Notes: a model not told the origin generated them from the sequence alone. A stretch of DNA of 33,168 nt from an uncultured Altererythrobacter sp. (GCA_913055875.1 CAJXJY010000017.1:1-33168); one strand, 5' to 3'. Shown: positions 7,410 through 17,346, numbered from the stretch's first letter. A program made the numbers and translations.

Positions 7410-9938
7410 CTACACATCTGGCAGTTTTTGGTCGGCGAAGCCCCATCCCGATAGCGGCTTAGTCGCGGCAAGGTCGATCAGCGCGGCGGCATTGTCGATG
7501 GCGAAGGGCTTGGCATCCTTCATTTCCTTGAGCTCGTGCCAGTCGATCGGCACCGCCACTGGCGCATTTGTGCGCGCGCGGGCGGAATAAGGGAGCACAG
7601 CGGTACTGCCGCGCTGATTGCGCAACCAGTCGATGAAGATCCTGCCCTTGCGCTTGGCCTTGCTCATCGTGGCGGTGAAGCGACCGGGCTCGGCCAAGCT
7701 CAGCGCCTCGGCGAAGCGGCGGGCGAAATCCTTGTGTGCGTCCCAGTTGTGGCCGGGCGTCAGCGGTACCACCACATGCACGCCCTTGCCGCCCGATAGC
7801 ATGGCGAAACTGACGAGGCCGATATCGGACAGGCGCGCGCGGATATCGCGCGCGGCCTCTTTAACGTCGTCGAAATCGAGGCCTTCATCGGGGTCGAGGT
7901 CGAATACCATACGCTCGGGTGCCTCGACATCGTCGCTCCGCGCGCCCCAGCCGTGGAACTCGATCGTGCCCATCTGCACGCATTGCAGGATGCCGCGCGC
8001 GTCCTCGACATGGAGATAGTCCTCGATCCCGCCGTCCTTTTCGCGGATCGGCACGTGGTTTACCGCATCGCCGAACGCGCCGTTGTCGTGCTTTTGGAAG
8101 AAACATTTCTTGGCGCGCCCCTGCGGGCAACGTACCAGACTGATCGGGCGGCGCGCGGCGAATGGCAGCATAATGGGTGCTACGGCGGCATAGTAATCTG
8201 CGAGATCGCCCTTGGTCTGCCCGCTGTCGGGAAAGATCACCCTATCGCGACTGGATATCTTCACCATCTGCTCGGCCTGGGACGCGGGCGCGGCTTTCTC
8301 CGGCTTCACCGACTTGGCTGGCTTGTCGGCGCGCAGGCCCAGATAGCTGCCATGGCGCACGTTCCCGTCGGCGGTGAATTCGGCAAAGGCAATCTCGGCG
8401 ACCAATTTCGGCGTAACCCAAGTGACGCCGCGCGCCTTGGCCTTGTCGACCTCCAGCGGGGCGGTCTTGCGCTCGAGCCGCTTCATCTTCGCGGCGAGAT
8501 CGTCCATCTCGTCCGACGTGAATCCGGTGCCGACATTGCCTTTGTAGACCAGCTCGCCATCCTCGTGCTGGGCGAGCAGCAGCGAGGCGAAGGCGCGGCC
8601 CTTGGCGGAGGATTTCTTCCAGCCGGCAATGACGAATTCCTGCCGCCGGGTGCATTTGACTTTCACCCACGCCTTGCTGCGCGTGTGGCGATAGGGCGCG
8701 TCGATCTTCTTCGCGATGATCCCTTCCTGCCCGGCCCGACACATCGTCTCGTAGAGCTTCTCGCCCGCGCCGATCACATGATCGGCGAGGTGGATCGGCG
8801 GCCGAGCTGTCGCGAGCAGCGCTTCCAATCGCTCCTTGCGCTCGATATTGCTCAGCTTGGCCAGATCGTCACCGCCGATTTCCAGCAGGTCGAAGGCATG
8901 GAGCGACAGCCGGTCCTTCTCGGACTGGCTGCCATGGCCGCGCTTCAGCACACTCTGCAGCGTCGAGAAGTCGGGATTACCGTTGGCGTCATAGGCGACG
9001 ATCTCGCCGTCGATCAGGCAGGCGGGCAAGTCCAGCGCCGCGATCGCTTCGACCAGCGGGCCGAACTTCTCGGTCCAGTCCTTGCCGCTGCGGGTGTAGA
9101 CGCGCACCTCCTTGCCCCTGGCGGCAATCATCGCGCGATAGCCGTCGAACTTGATCTCGTGCATCCAGCCGTTTCCGGTGGGCACGTCATCGACCAGCGT
9201 GGCAAGCTGGGGCTTGCGGAACTTGGGCAGCGGCGCTGCTTTGCTCTTGCGTCGCGGCTTGGCGGCAGAGGCATTGTGTGCGCTGGCCTTTTCCATCTGC
9301 GCGAGGAAGGCGTCGTCCTTCTTGCCCGCCAGCGGAAATTCGCCCTGCCGGTCGGCTGCGATTTCCGCCATCGACCGGCCGGTGAGCACGCTCGTCAGCT
9401 CGCGTTCGACCAGCGCATCGCCTTCCTCGGCATGCTGGTCCTGCAATTTGCGCAACAGCCAGTTCTCGCGCTTCTCACCCGGCTTTTTCTTGAGGCGGAT
9501 TAGCAGCCATTCGCCACGCATGCGCTCACCTTCGAGGCAGAAATGAAGGTGGCCTTTGCCCAAATCCTTCGCACTCTTGCCCGCGATCGGGGCCCAGCGT
9601 CCGCGATCCCACAGCATCACCGTGCCGCCGCCATATTCGCCCTTGGGAATAGTGCCTTCGAACTCGGCGTAGGACATCGGATGATCCTCGGTCCTCACCG
9701 CCAGCCGCTTGATATCGGGGTCGGGCGACGGCCCCTTGGTGACCGCCCAGCTTTTCAACACGCCGTCCACCTCCAGCCGCAGGTCCCAATGCAGCCGCGT
9801 GGCGTCGTGTTTCTGGACGATGAAGAGATCGCCCTTTTTGCTGCTCTCGGCGGTGCCCGAGGGTTCGGGCGTCTTTCCGAAATCGCGCTTCGCGTTATAC
9901 GTCGCGAGTGGATCGCCGACCTTTTTCGCGCGCACCAT
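7410..9938 (-). CDS. ligD: LigD, multifunctional ATP-dependent DNA ligase D
   Basis: An 842-residue end-joining enzyme with three modules in the order phosphoesterase, ligase, polymerase. Residues about 30-170 form the 3'-phosphoesterase domain (HDATRLHWDLRLE, EDHPMSYAEFEGTIPKGEYGGG). Residues about 240-540 form the nucleotidyltransferase, with the adenylated lysine K263 in EIKFDGYR and an OB fold. Residues about 559-842 form the primase-like polymerase domain, with FDLDPDEG supplying metal-binding aspartates near residue 677. It fills, trims and seals broken DNA ends with Ku. The start lies one base after the ku stop, so the two are a tight operon. It converges on dnaE2. A frameshifted copy of its C-terminus lies at 20455-20715. 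Confidence 0.96.
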   Translation of the reverse strand: MVRAKKVGDPLATYNAKRDFGKTPEPSGTAESSKKGDLFIVQKHDATRLHWDLRLEVDGVLKSWAVTKGPSPDPDIKRLAVRTEDHPMSYAEFEGTIPKGEYGGGTVMLWDRGRWAPIAGKSAKDLGKGHLHFCLEGERMRGEWLLIRLKKKPGEKRENWLLRKLQDQHAEEGDALVERELTSVLTGRSMAEIAADRQGEFPLAGKKDDAFLAQMEKASAHNASAAKPRRKSKAAPLPKFRKPQLATLVDDVPTGNGWMHEIKFDGYRAMIAARGKEVRVYTRSGKDWTEKFGPLVEAIAALDLPACLIDGEIVAYDANGNPDFSTLQSVLKRGHGSQSEKDRLSLHAFDLLEIGGDDLAKLSNIERKERLEALLATARPPIHLADHVIGAGEKLYETMCRAGQEGIIAKKIDAPYRHTRSKAWVKVKCTRRQEFVIAGWKKSSAKGRAFASLLLAQHEDGELVYKGNVGTGFTSDEMDDLAAKMKRLERKTAPLEVDKAKARGVTWVTPKLVAEIAFAEFTADGNVRHGSYLGLRADKPAKSVKPEKAAPASQAEQMVKISSRDRVIFPDSGQTKGDLADYYAAVAPIMLPFAARRPISLVRCPQGRAKKCFFQKHDNGAFGDAVNHVPIREKDGGIEDYLHVEDARGILQCVQMGTIEFHGWGARSDDVEAPERMVFDLDPDEGLDFDDVKEAARDIRARLSDIGLVSFAMLSGGKGVHVVVPLTPGHNWDAHKDFARRFAEALSLAEPGRFTATMSKAKRKGRIFIDWLRNQRGSTAVLPYSARARTNAPVAVPIDWHELKEMKDAKPFAIDNAAALIDLAATKPLSGWGFADQKLPDV

Positions 9939-9939
9939 G

Positions 9940-10770
9940 TCAGGCGGATTTCTTGCGTTTGGTCGAACCCTTGCCAGTTGGCTTGCCGCCCACGGATTTC
10001 TTCAGCGCGGCCATCAAATCGATCACATTGCCGCCCGAGCTGTCGGGTTCGTCCACATCCTCGATGATCGTTTTCCTGCTTTTCGACTTCGCCTTCTTGT
10101 CGATCAGCTTGCGCAATGCATCGATATAGCGATCCTCGAATTCGCTCGCATCGAAGGGTGCGCTCTTGTCCTCGATCAGCGTGGTGGCGAGGTCGAGCAG
10201 CTCCTTCTTCGGCTTGGCATCGTCGATCTCGGCGAAGAACGACTGACCCCTGCGCACCTCGTCGGCGTAGCGCAGCGTTTCGAGCAGCAAGCCCTTGCCG
10301 CACGGCTTGATCGCGACCAGTTTTTCCGAGCCCCGCACCGAGAGCTGGCCCAGCGCGACTTTCTTGGCCTTGCGCAGCGCCTCGCGCAGCACGATGAAGG
10401 CTTCCTCTGCCAGATCGTCCTTGGGCGCGACGTAATAGGGCTTCTCGAAATAGAGCGGGTCGATTTCGCAGGCATCGACGAACTGCGCCAGTTCCAGCGT
10501 CTTGCGGCTCTCGATCTTGACCGCTTCGATCTCCTCGTCTTCCAGCAGAACGTATTCGCCTTTCGAAATCTCGTAGCCCTTGATGATCTCGTCGCGGTCG
10601 ACCGGGCCGACTCCCGGGACGGTCTTCTCGTATTTGACGCGCTTGCCGCTCGGCTCGTGGATCTGGTTGAGGCTGATCTTCGCGCCTGATTTGCTGGCCG
10701 AATAGATTTCCACCGGAATGGAGACCAGCGCGAGCCTGATCTGTCCTTGCCAATACGCACGCGCCGCCAT
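9940..10770 (-). CDS. ku: Ku, non-homologous end-joining DNA-end-binding protein
   Basis: A 276-residue bacterial Ku homodimer subunit that rings broken DNA ends and recruits LigD. The Ku core covers about residues 5-250 (WQGQIRLALVSIPVEIYSA, YEISKGEYVLLEDEEI, ALGQLSVRGSEKLVAI). The tail from about 230 is Lys-rich (KKAKSKSRKT, TGKGSTKRKKSA), like the extensions that bind DNA and LigD. The start ATG at 10770 has GGAGG seven bases upstream. ligD follows one base after the stop. No LexA box was seen upstream, so it is probably not part of the SOS regulon although it converges on the SOS operon. Confidence 0.96.
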   Translation of the reverse strand: MAARAYWQGQIRLALVSIPVEIYSASKSGAKISLNQIHEPSGKRVKYEKTVPGVGPVDRDEIIKGYEISKGEYVLLEDEEIEAVKIESRKTLELAQFVDACEIDPLYFEKPYYVAPKDDLAEEAFIVLREALRKAKKVALGQLSVRGSEKLVAIKPCGKGLLLETLRYADEVRRGQSFFAEIDDAKPKKELLDLATTLIEDKSAPFDASEFEDRYIDALRKLIDKKAKSKSRKTIIEDVDEPDSSGGNVIDLMAALKKSVGGKPTGKGSTKRKKSA

Positions 10771-10866
10771 GTCGAACCTCCGTTTTGCGGAGTCAGCGCA
10801 TGGCGGGCGGTTTGGTTTCTTCTCGGGTGCTGTTGACCGCTACGCAGCGGCAATGGGACCGTCTGC

Positions 10867-10904
10867 GGACCGTCTGGTACCGGGGTTGCAATAGGGGACG
10901 GTCC
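10867..10904 (-). terminator. possible hairpin downstream of the first adhesin gene
   Basis: GGACCGTC (10867-10874) and GACGGTCC (10897-10904) are perfect complements 10 bp past the adhesin stop, separated by 22 bases. There is no T-tract, so it is at most a weak terminator or an RNA 3'-end structure. GGACCGTC is also present just before, as part of a short direct repeat. Confidence 0.3.
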
Positions 10905-10913
10905 GGTCGTAAT

Positions 10914-13900
10914 TCAAAAACCGATGGCAAACCCGGCTTGCGCGATAACTTCGCCGTCGCCGGTATTCCCGGCGATGCCCGCGCCGATGGCGAAGCTTTC
11001 TGACATGCGACCGGTGAATGTCGCCGCAAAGCCCTGCTGACCGTTATAGGTCGCTACGTTGCCGCCGATCGTGATCGTTTTGTCGGGCAAGGCGATGGCA
11101 CTTCCCAGCGCCGTCGCCGCCGCGATTCCACCGCTCATCCGCCGGTCGACGTCGCTCAGCTGAAAGGCAAGTGCATCGACCCGCCCTTCGAGCGTCGAGA
11201 CGCGGCCCGATAAGGCGGAGAACTGCGCATCGGTAACCGCGCCGAGCGGAGGGGCGGTGGAGGCGGCTGTGGCAGTCAGCGTCTGCGCGGCCACCCCATT
11301 GGCAGTACGGCTGGTCCCGGCATCTAAGCCGGCATCCTGCGGCGGTTCCGCAACCGCTTGGTCCTCGCCGAGCATCGCGACTTCGACTGGCTCGCGACCG
11401 AGCCCGTTTTCGCGTGTTGCTGCAAGGATTTTGGGCCGCGGTTCACTCTGCGATTGGGGGGTTGGTGGCGCCGAGGCACGCGCTGTCGCGGGCGCCGCGC
11501 TGATCGCCTGACCCGGATCGAATGCGTGATTTGCATCGCTGCTGGTCGAGGAAATCATCGGCGCACTTGAGGGTGCTGCGGCCGACACGGTCATCGAAGA
11601 GGAAGAAGAAGGCGATGAACTCGCGCTGCTGCTCGGCGGCGCGGTTGTGTAGCCGAGATTCCCGCTCGCATCGACGGTAACGTAGTAGGTTTCGCCCGAT
11701 TGCAGGCTGTTCGAGTTGGCAGTCGGCAGGCCCGGCATCGTATAGCTATAGGCCGAGGTGCCTAACATCATCTGGTTGGCACGCGTCGCGGCCGCCTGGT
11801 AGCCGAGGGCAAAGGAGTTGGCGAAGGCCGACTGGGCGAATCCGCCGATAGCGAAGGCGAAATCGCCGCTGGCGCTGGCCTGGTAACCGAAGGCGGCAGA
11901 ATCGTCGCCGTCGGCGCTCGAGCGCATGCCGAGCGCCAGCGAGCGCTCTCCACCCGCATCGGCGCGCGCACCAACCGCCAGCGACTGCGTGCCAACGCTT
12001 GCGGCACCGGCCCCGAGAGCGGTCGAGCCCGAGCCCTGCGCCGCAGCTTGGCGACCGACCGCGACGGTGTTCGCGCCGCTCGCCGAGGCATCGGCCCCGA
12101 TCGCGCTTGCCTTGAGATTGCCGGCGCTCGCCCCGACGCCGATTGCGAGCGCGTCGGTTCCGGTGGCGGACGCCGGGGCCCCGCTGCTGTTGGTGGCGAG
12201 ATAGGGGCTGCCGCCCGAGCTGATGTTTTCGATCGCGCTGTTGAGCTGCGCGAGGTTCACCGCATCGGTATCCTCGCTGCCCGCCGCAACGTTGGCGATC
12301 TGCCGCTCGCTGCCCGAACTCCCGACCGAGACGGTGTTTTCGCGGTCGGCGAACGAATCCGCGCCGATGGCGACCGAATTGGGCGCGCGTGCAAAGGCCA
12401 ATTGCCCGAAGGCGGACGAGGCTTCGCCCTGCGCCTTGGCGTTGTTGCCGACCGCGGTCGCGCCCGTGCGCGTCGTGACGTCGCCGTCGTCGAAGCCGGC
12501 CGAGGCATTGGTGCCGATCGCCACGCTTGCATGGTCGAACGTATTGGCATTGGCGCCGATGGAGATCGAATTCGCGCCTTCGGCATAGGCGCCGTTCTCA
12601 TTTGCATCGGCGGTGTCGAAGCCGATCGCGATCGAATTGAAGCCAAGCGCCTTTGCGCCCCCGCCGAGCGCGATGGTCCGCTGGCCCGAAGCGACGACAT
12701 CGGTGGCGAAGGCGCCGCCGTCATTCGCCTTGAGATAGAGGTCCGCCACGCCGGCTGCCGTCACCGTGTTGAGCTGCGCGAGGTTCACCGCGTCGGTATC
12801 GGCCGCGCCCGCCGCGACATTGACGATCTGCCGCTCGCTGCCGCTGCTGCCGACCGACACCGTATTAGCGCGGTCCGCCACCGAATTCGCGCCCAGCGCC
12901 ACGCTCGAAGCGCCGGTCGCGGAGCCATAGGCACCGAGGACGGTGGACGATTCGGCCTGGGAGATGGCGTCGGTACCCAAGGCAACCGAGTCGTCCCCGA
13001 CAGACTGCGCTCCCACTGTTCCTCCCGGACCGTCGTCATCGGGTCCGTCGCCGCCGATCGCTATCGAACGCAACCCCGAGGCCTTGGCCGAGGCGCCGAA
13101 AGCATTCGAATCCTCGCCGGATGCATTGGCACCTACCCCCACGGCCACCGCATGTTCTCCGGCCTGTGACTGCAGGCCGACCGCAGTGGCGCTCTCCCCG
13201 TTCAAGGTGGCAGCGTAGCCCAAGGCGGTTCCCAGGCTGTACCCGTTGTCCGTCGACGTGCCCCCCACGATGGTGGAGGCGCTACCATGAGCCGTGGATT
13301 GCTCGCCGATAGCCATACTCCACCAGCCGTCGGCGGAAGCTCTTTCTCCCAGCGCGATCGCGTCGAAGCCGTCGGCCGAGGCCAATTCGCCAATGGCGAT
13401 TGTATTCTCGTCGATGGCGGAACTACCCCCGCCAATTGCGATGCCGCCCTCTTCAGCCGCTGAGGCGGTCGCGCCGGTCGAATTGATATCGACATAGGCA
13501 AGTGCCCCGCTGACCGCGTTGAGCTGCGCGACGTTCACCGCATCGGTATCGGCCGTTCCCGCCGCGACGTTGACGATACGACGCTCGCTGCCATCGCTCC
13601 CAACACTAACCGTGTTCGCCTCGTCGGCCACGGAATCCGCGCCGAGTGCCACTGCCCCGGTAACATCGGCCTCGACCTCGGCGTTCTTGCCCAGCGCGAT
13701 CGAACCGGTTGCGCCGTTAGCTACGCTGGAATTGGCCCCGATAGCCTGGCTGTTTTCCGCCAACGCATCGGATTCCTGTCCAATTGCGAGGCTATCGAGT
13801 CCCGTCGCCTCTGCGAAATCGCCGAGCACTGTCGCGCCGTTGCCTGTGCCGGTAGAGTCGGCTCCGATCACGATCGAGCCGCCGTCGTTCGCGGTGGCTC

Positions 13901-14930
13901 CGGACCCGATCGCGATCGAAAAGCTCTGGCCCGTGTCGGTCCCCGCGCGCGACCCATTGCCGATGGCCACCGCGTCGCCCGCATTCGCGATCGCGCCATT
14001 GCCCAGCGCTACGGAACTGGCTCCTTCGGCCTGCGCATCATCACCCAGCGCGAGCGTATTGGAACCATTCGCGCTGGCGGGGTTGTCCGATCCGTCCACG
14101 TCGAGATAGATCAGCTCATCGGCATTTGCGTTGGCGGTGGCTTGTGCGTTATTCGCCTTCAGCTCGGCCCCGCTGGCCGTCACACTCGCTGACTGCGCCA
14201 GATTGCGCGCACCGTTGGCGGTCGACAGCGCGGTATCGGCTGTGTCCTGCGCGGTGGCGAGTTGACCGACGGTGGCAGCGTCGCTGTCCAAAGTACCATC
14301 GGAGACATTGGTAATGCGGCGTGTGATCGCGCTCACGTCGTCGCTGGTGTCGTCCGGCGTTCCATTATCCGCCGCACGGCCTACCGAGAATTCCTTTCCC
14401 GATAGCGCCACCGAATTGGCACCGATGGCTACCGAATTGACCCCGCGAGCGTCCGCCCGAAAACCATGGGCCACTGCGTAGTTCGAACTGGCGGTTGATT
14501 CGGTGCCGATGCTGATCGTGGCATAGGCCGAGGCGTGCGCGCCGATTTGATCCGTGTCGGTCGAGGTGTCCACACCGATCGCGATGGAAAGACCTCCAGA
14601 GGCCGTCGCTCCCGAGCTCAGAGCTGTGCTTCCGTTGCCACTCGCGGTCGCGAAGGCCCCAAGAGCGGTGGCGCCATCGTCACTAGCGGTGGCCTGGTGC
14701 CCTAGCGCAACCGAAAACGCGCCGCTGGCCTCGGCGTCTACCCCACAGGCCAGAGATGTGTCCCGATCGTTCGAATCCGCGCCGCCATCGTTATCTTTGT
14801 CGCCGACATCGCCATTGTCGTTACGGTCGAGAATGCAATCGTCCGCTTGCGCAGGCGTCGGTGCCGCCATCAAGGCGAGCGCCAGCGCGGGTGCGGCAAC
14901 GGTGAGAGCGAGCTTGGTACGGATGTTCAT
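10914..14930 (-). CDS. YadA-like trimeric autotransporter adhesin (large copy)
   Basis: A 1338-residue trimeric (type Vc) autotransporter expected to form a fibre anchored in the outer membrane. Residues 1-29 are a Sec signal peptide (ending PTPAQA). Next is an Asp-rich segment bracketed by Cys (C at DDC and at LACG). Long arrays of head repeats of the A-I-G-x-x-A-x-A form follow, broken by neck/stalk connectors near residues 206, 453, 702 and 878 (SERRIVNVAAGTADTDAVN type). A Ser/Pro/Ala-rich stretch (about 1100-1210) precedes a short coiled coil (LSGRVSTLEGRVDALAFQLS) and the roughly 75-residue YadA anchor, ending in Phe as outer-membrane barrels usually do. AAGGGAT precedes the start. It lies 102 bp downstream of a paralogue, probably a tandem duplication with later head-repeat expansion. 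Confidence 0.9.
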   Translation of the reverse strand: MNIRTKLALTVAAPALALALMAAPTPAQADDCILDRNDNGDVGDKDNDGGADSNDRDTSLACGVDAEASGAFSVALGHQATASDDGATALGAFATASGNGSTALSSGATASGGLSIAIGVDTSTDTDQIGAHASAYATISIGTESTASSNYAVAHGFRADARGVNSVAIGANSVALSGKEFSVGRAADNGTPDDTSDDVSAITRRITNVSDGTLDSDAATVGQLATAQDTADTALSTANGARNLAQSASVTASGAELKANNAQATANANADELIYLDVDGSDNPASANGSNTLALGDDAQAEGASSVALGNGAIANAGDAVAIGNGSRAGTDTGQSFSIAIGSGATANDGGSIVIGADSTGTGNGATVLGDFAEATGLDSLAIGQESDALAENSQAIGANSSVANGATGSIALGKNAEVEADVTGAVALGADSVADEANTVSVGSDGSERRIVNVAAGTADTDAVNVAQLNAVSGALAYVDINSTGATASAAEEGGIAIGGGSSAIDENTIAIGELASADGFDAIALGERASADGWWSMAIGEQSTAHGSASTIVGGTSTDNGYSLGTALGYAATLNGESATAVGLQSQAGEHAVAVGVGANASGEDSNAFGASAKASGLRSIAIGGDGPDDDGPGGTVGAQSVGDDSVALGTDAISQAESSTVLGAYGSATGASSVALGANSVADRANTVSVGSSGSERQIVNVAAGAADTDAVNLAQLNTVTAAGVADLYLKANDGGAFATDVVASGQRTIALGGGAKALGFNSIAIGFDTADANENGAYAEGANSISIGANANTFDHASVAIGTNASAGFDDGDVTTRTGATAVGNNAKAQGEASSAFGQLAFARAPNSVAIGADSFADRENTVSVGSSGSERQIANVAAGSEDTDAVNLAQLNSAIENISSGGSPYLATNSSGAPASATGTDALAIGVGASAGNLKASAIGADASASGANTVAVGRQAAAQGSGSTALGAGAASVGTQSLAVGARADAGGERSLALGMRSSADGDDSAAFGYQASASGDFAFAIGGFAQSAFANSFALGYQAAATRANQMMLGTSAYSYTMPGLPTANSNSLQSGETYYVTVDASGNLGYTTAPPSSSASSSPSSSSSMTVSAAAPSSAPMISSTSSDANHAFDPGQAISAAPATARASAPPTPQSQSEPRPKILAATRENGLGREPVEVAMLGEDQAVAEPPQDAGLDAGTSRTANGVAAQTLTATAASTAPPLGAVTDAQFSALSGRVSTLEGRVDALAFQLSDVDRRMSGGIAAATALGSAIALPDKTITIGGNVATYNGQQGFAATFTGRMSESFAIGAGIAGNTGDGEVIAQAGFAIGF

Positions 14931-15032
14931 GATGCGATCCCTTGCAATTGACTGATTTGCGGATGGAGGCCCGGGGCGTGGCGCGGGCGGCGAGGAAGCG
15001 AAGCGGGTACGGACATCTTCGATGGCCAGTTC

Positions 15033-17285
15033 TCAGAAGCCGAGCAGCACGGTGGCGCGGGTGCCGATGTCGCCGTCGGCGGTATTGCCGCTCACTCCGG
15101 CCGACAGGTAGAGGTCTTCGGCGATCTGCCCGGTAAGCGAACCGGCGATCGCCTGCTCGCCGCGATAATTCGCCACCGACATCGACAGCGAAATCGCCTT
15201 GCCCGGCGCAATTGCCGGTCCGCCCATTGCCATCGCCGAAGCGATCCCGCCGCGCGTGCGGTCGTCGAGATCGGACAGCTGGAAGCCGAGCGCATCGACC
15301 CGGCCTTCGAGCGTTGCGACCCGGCCGGACAGGGCGGAGAACTGGGCGTCGGTCACCGCCGAAATCGCAGGTGCGGTTATCCCGAGGCTCGCAGTGTGCG
15401 ATATCGCTGCACGGCGCTGGGTGCCGGTGTTCACGGCCGTCGGAGGTTCGGCGACCGTCTGCTCGTCGCCGAGCGCGGCCACCGCGACCGGGCGATCGCG
15501 CAAGGCCCGTTCGCCCGGCGCCGCGCTGATCGCCGCGCCCTGATCGAACGCGTTGTCGGCATCAGAACTGGTCGAGGAAATCGTCGGCGCGTTCGAAGGG
15601 GCGGAGGCCAGCGTCGTCATCGACGCCGAGGAGGAGTTCGCCCCATCGCCCGGCGGGGTGGAGGTGTAGCCCAGATTGCCGCTGGCATCGACGGTGACGT
15701 AAAAGGTCTCGCCCGATTGCCGGCTGTTCGACGCCGCGGTCGGCAGCCCCGGCATGGTATAGGTGTAGCGGGCGCTGCCGAACATGAACTGGTTGGCACG
15801 CGTGCTCGCCGCGCCATAGCCGAACGCATAGGAGTAGGCGAAGGCGGAACTGGCGCTGTTGCCGAAGGCGACCGCGTGCAACGCGCCCGAGTTCGCGCGG
15901 TTGCCGACCGCGATTCCGCGTTCTCCGGTCACCGTCGCGCGGCCGCCGAGCGCGTATCCCATCGTAGCATCGTCGGCCACCGAGGCTTCGAAACCGATTG
16001 CGGTGGAACCCGCAGCCTGCGCGCTGGCAGCGTTCCCGATAGCGTTGGCCGCGCGGCCGGCGGCGTCGGCGCCGGACCCCAGCGCCAGCGCATTCGCCGC
16101 GCCGTCGGCCACGGTCGATGCAAGCCCGATCGCAACCGATCCGTCGCTGTCGGAGCCGACCTCGGCCCGATCTCCGACCGCCACCGACGAGGTGCTGTCG
16201 GCCTGGCTCTCGACGCCCAGCGCGACCCCGTAGGCTCCGTCGGTGCTGGCGGCGAAGCCGAGCGCCACGCTCTGATTGGCCGCGGCGAAAGATGCGGTGC
16301 CGATCGCGACGGCATCGATCGCGCTCGCCCGCGCGGCATCGAGCTGGCCGCCGCCGCCGATGGCGATCGCGCCGGCCGAGCTCGCCAGCGCCCCCGGCAC
16401 ACCGTTGCTCCCGCCCCCACCGATCGCGATGGCGCTGCCTCGCGTGGCCTCGGCGTTTTCGCCGATCGCGATTGCGTCCTCGCCGTTCGCCGACGCGCGC
16501 GTCCCACCGCTGCCGACGTCGAAATAGACGAGCTCCGCCGCGTTCGCCTCGGCCAGATCGGCCACCGGGTTCAGCTGCGCCACAGTCACCGCGTCATTGT
16601 CCTCGGTACCGGCCGCGACGTTGGAGATACGGCGGGTGATTGCGGCGGTATCGTCGCTCGCATCGTCCGGCGTGCCGCCGTCGTCGAACAGGCGTCCGAC
16701 CGAGACCTGGAAGGTATCGCTGGTCATCGAATCGGCACCGATGGCGATGCTGTTTTCGTGATCGGCGCCCGCACCATCGCCGAAGGCGATCGCGCTCGGC
16801 GCGCTCACCATGGCCGACCGACCGATCGCGATCGATCCGATCGCGTCGTCCTTCACTTCGGCAGTAACCCCGATCGCAATCCCCGCAGTGGCGTAGCGAC
16901 GCACCAGCGCGGAGGCGCCGATCGCGATGGCGCGGTCGGTCAGCGTTGCGGAGTTGTAGCCGACGGCGACCGAAAATCCGCCCTGCGACGTGCCCGCCTG
17001 AAAACCTACGACCGTGCTGAAATTATCCGCTACGGCCCTCGCCCCGATCGCGGTCGAACCCTCATCCTGCGCGACCGCCTCGAACCCGCAGGCGAGATTG
17101 ATGTTGCGGTCGTTCGATTGCGCGCCGCCATCGTCGTCCGGATTGTTGCTGCCCGCATCGATCGCGCCGTCATTGTCGCGGTCGAGGAAGCAGTCCTCGG
17201 CCTGCGCCGCTTGCGGTGCGGTGGCAAGGCCGATGGCGAGCGCCGATGCGGCGGCGGTCCGGCGGAGCGACTTGCGAATATCCAT
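15033..17285 (-). CDS. YadA-like trimeric autotransporter adhesin (short copy)
   Basis: A 750-residue paralogue of the adjacent adhesin with the same plan: signal peptide (ending APQAAQA), a Cys-bracketed Asp-rich module (EDC to LACG), YadA head repeats, one connector near residue 218 (TRRISNVAAGTEDNDAV), a YTMPGLPTA/ETFYVTVDASGNLGYT segment shared with the large copy, a linker, a coiled coil near 648-675 and a YadA membrane anchor ending in Phe. The start is ATG at 17285 (MDIRKSLRR), placed by AAGGGGAT upstream and the signal peptide; an open frame extends further but without signal features. It follows the tautomerase-like gene by 61 bp, so one transcript from 17580 could carry all three leftward genes. 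Confidence 0.9.
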   Translation of the reverse strand: MDIRKSLRRTAAASALAIGLATAPQAAQAEDCFLDRDNDGAIDAGSNNPDDDGGAQSNDRNINLACGFEAVAQDEGSTAIGARAVADNFSTVVGFQAGTSQGGFSVAVGYNSATLTDRAIAIGASALVRRYATAGIAIGVTAEVKDDAIGSIAIGRSAMVSAPSAIAFGDGAGADHENSIAIGADSMTSDTFQVSVGRLFDDGGTPDDASDDTAAITRRISNVAAGTEDNDAVTVAQLNPVADLAEANAAELVYFDVGSGGTRASANGEDAIAIGENAEATRGSAIAIGGGGSNGVPGALASSAGAIAIGGGGQLDAARASAIDAVAIGTASFAAANQSVALGFAASTDGAYGVALGVESQADSTSSVAVGDRAEVGSDSDGSVAIGLASTVADGAANALALGSGADAAGRAANAIGNAASAQAAGSTAIGFEASVADDATMGYALGGRATVTGERGIAVGNRANSGALHAVAFGNSASSAFAYSYAFGYGAASTRANQFMFGSARYTYTMPGLPTAASNSRQSGETFYVTVDASGNLGYTSTPPGDGANSSSASMTTLASAPSNAPTISSTSSDADNAFDQGAAISAAPGERALRDRPVAVAALGDEQTVAEPPTAVNTGTQRRAAISHTASLGITAPAISAVTDAQFSALSGRVATLEGRVDALGFQLSDLDDRTRGGIASAMAMGGPAIAPGKAISLSMSVANYRGEQAIAGSLTGQIAEDLYLSAGVSGNTADGDIGTRATVLLGF

Positions 17286-17346
17286 AATGGCGATCCCCTT
17301 GAATTTACGCCGAACCGGGGCTGCCTGGCCCGGTCCGGCCGGTGTT

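Noticed and set aside
11800-14900. Regular short repeats that might suggest a CRISPR array or minisatellite
   Set aside because: They are in-frame YadA head repeats with variable DNA and no constant spacer length.
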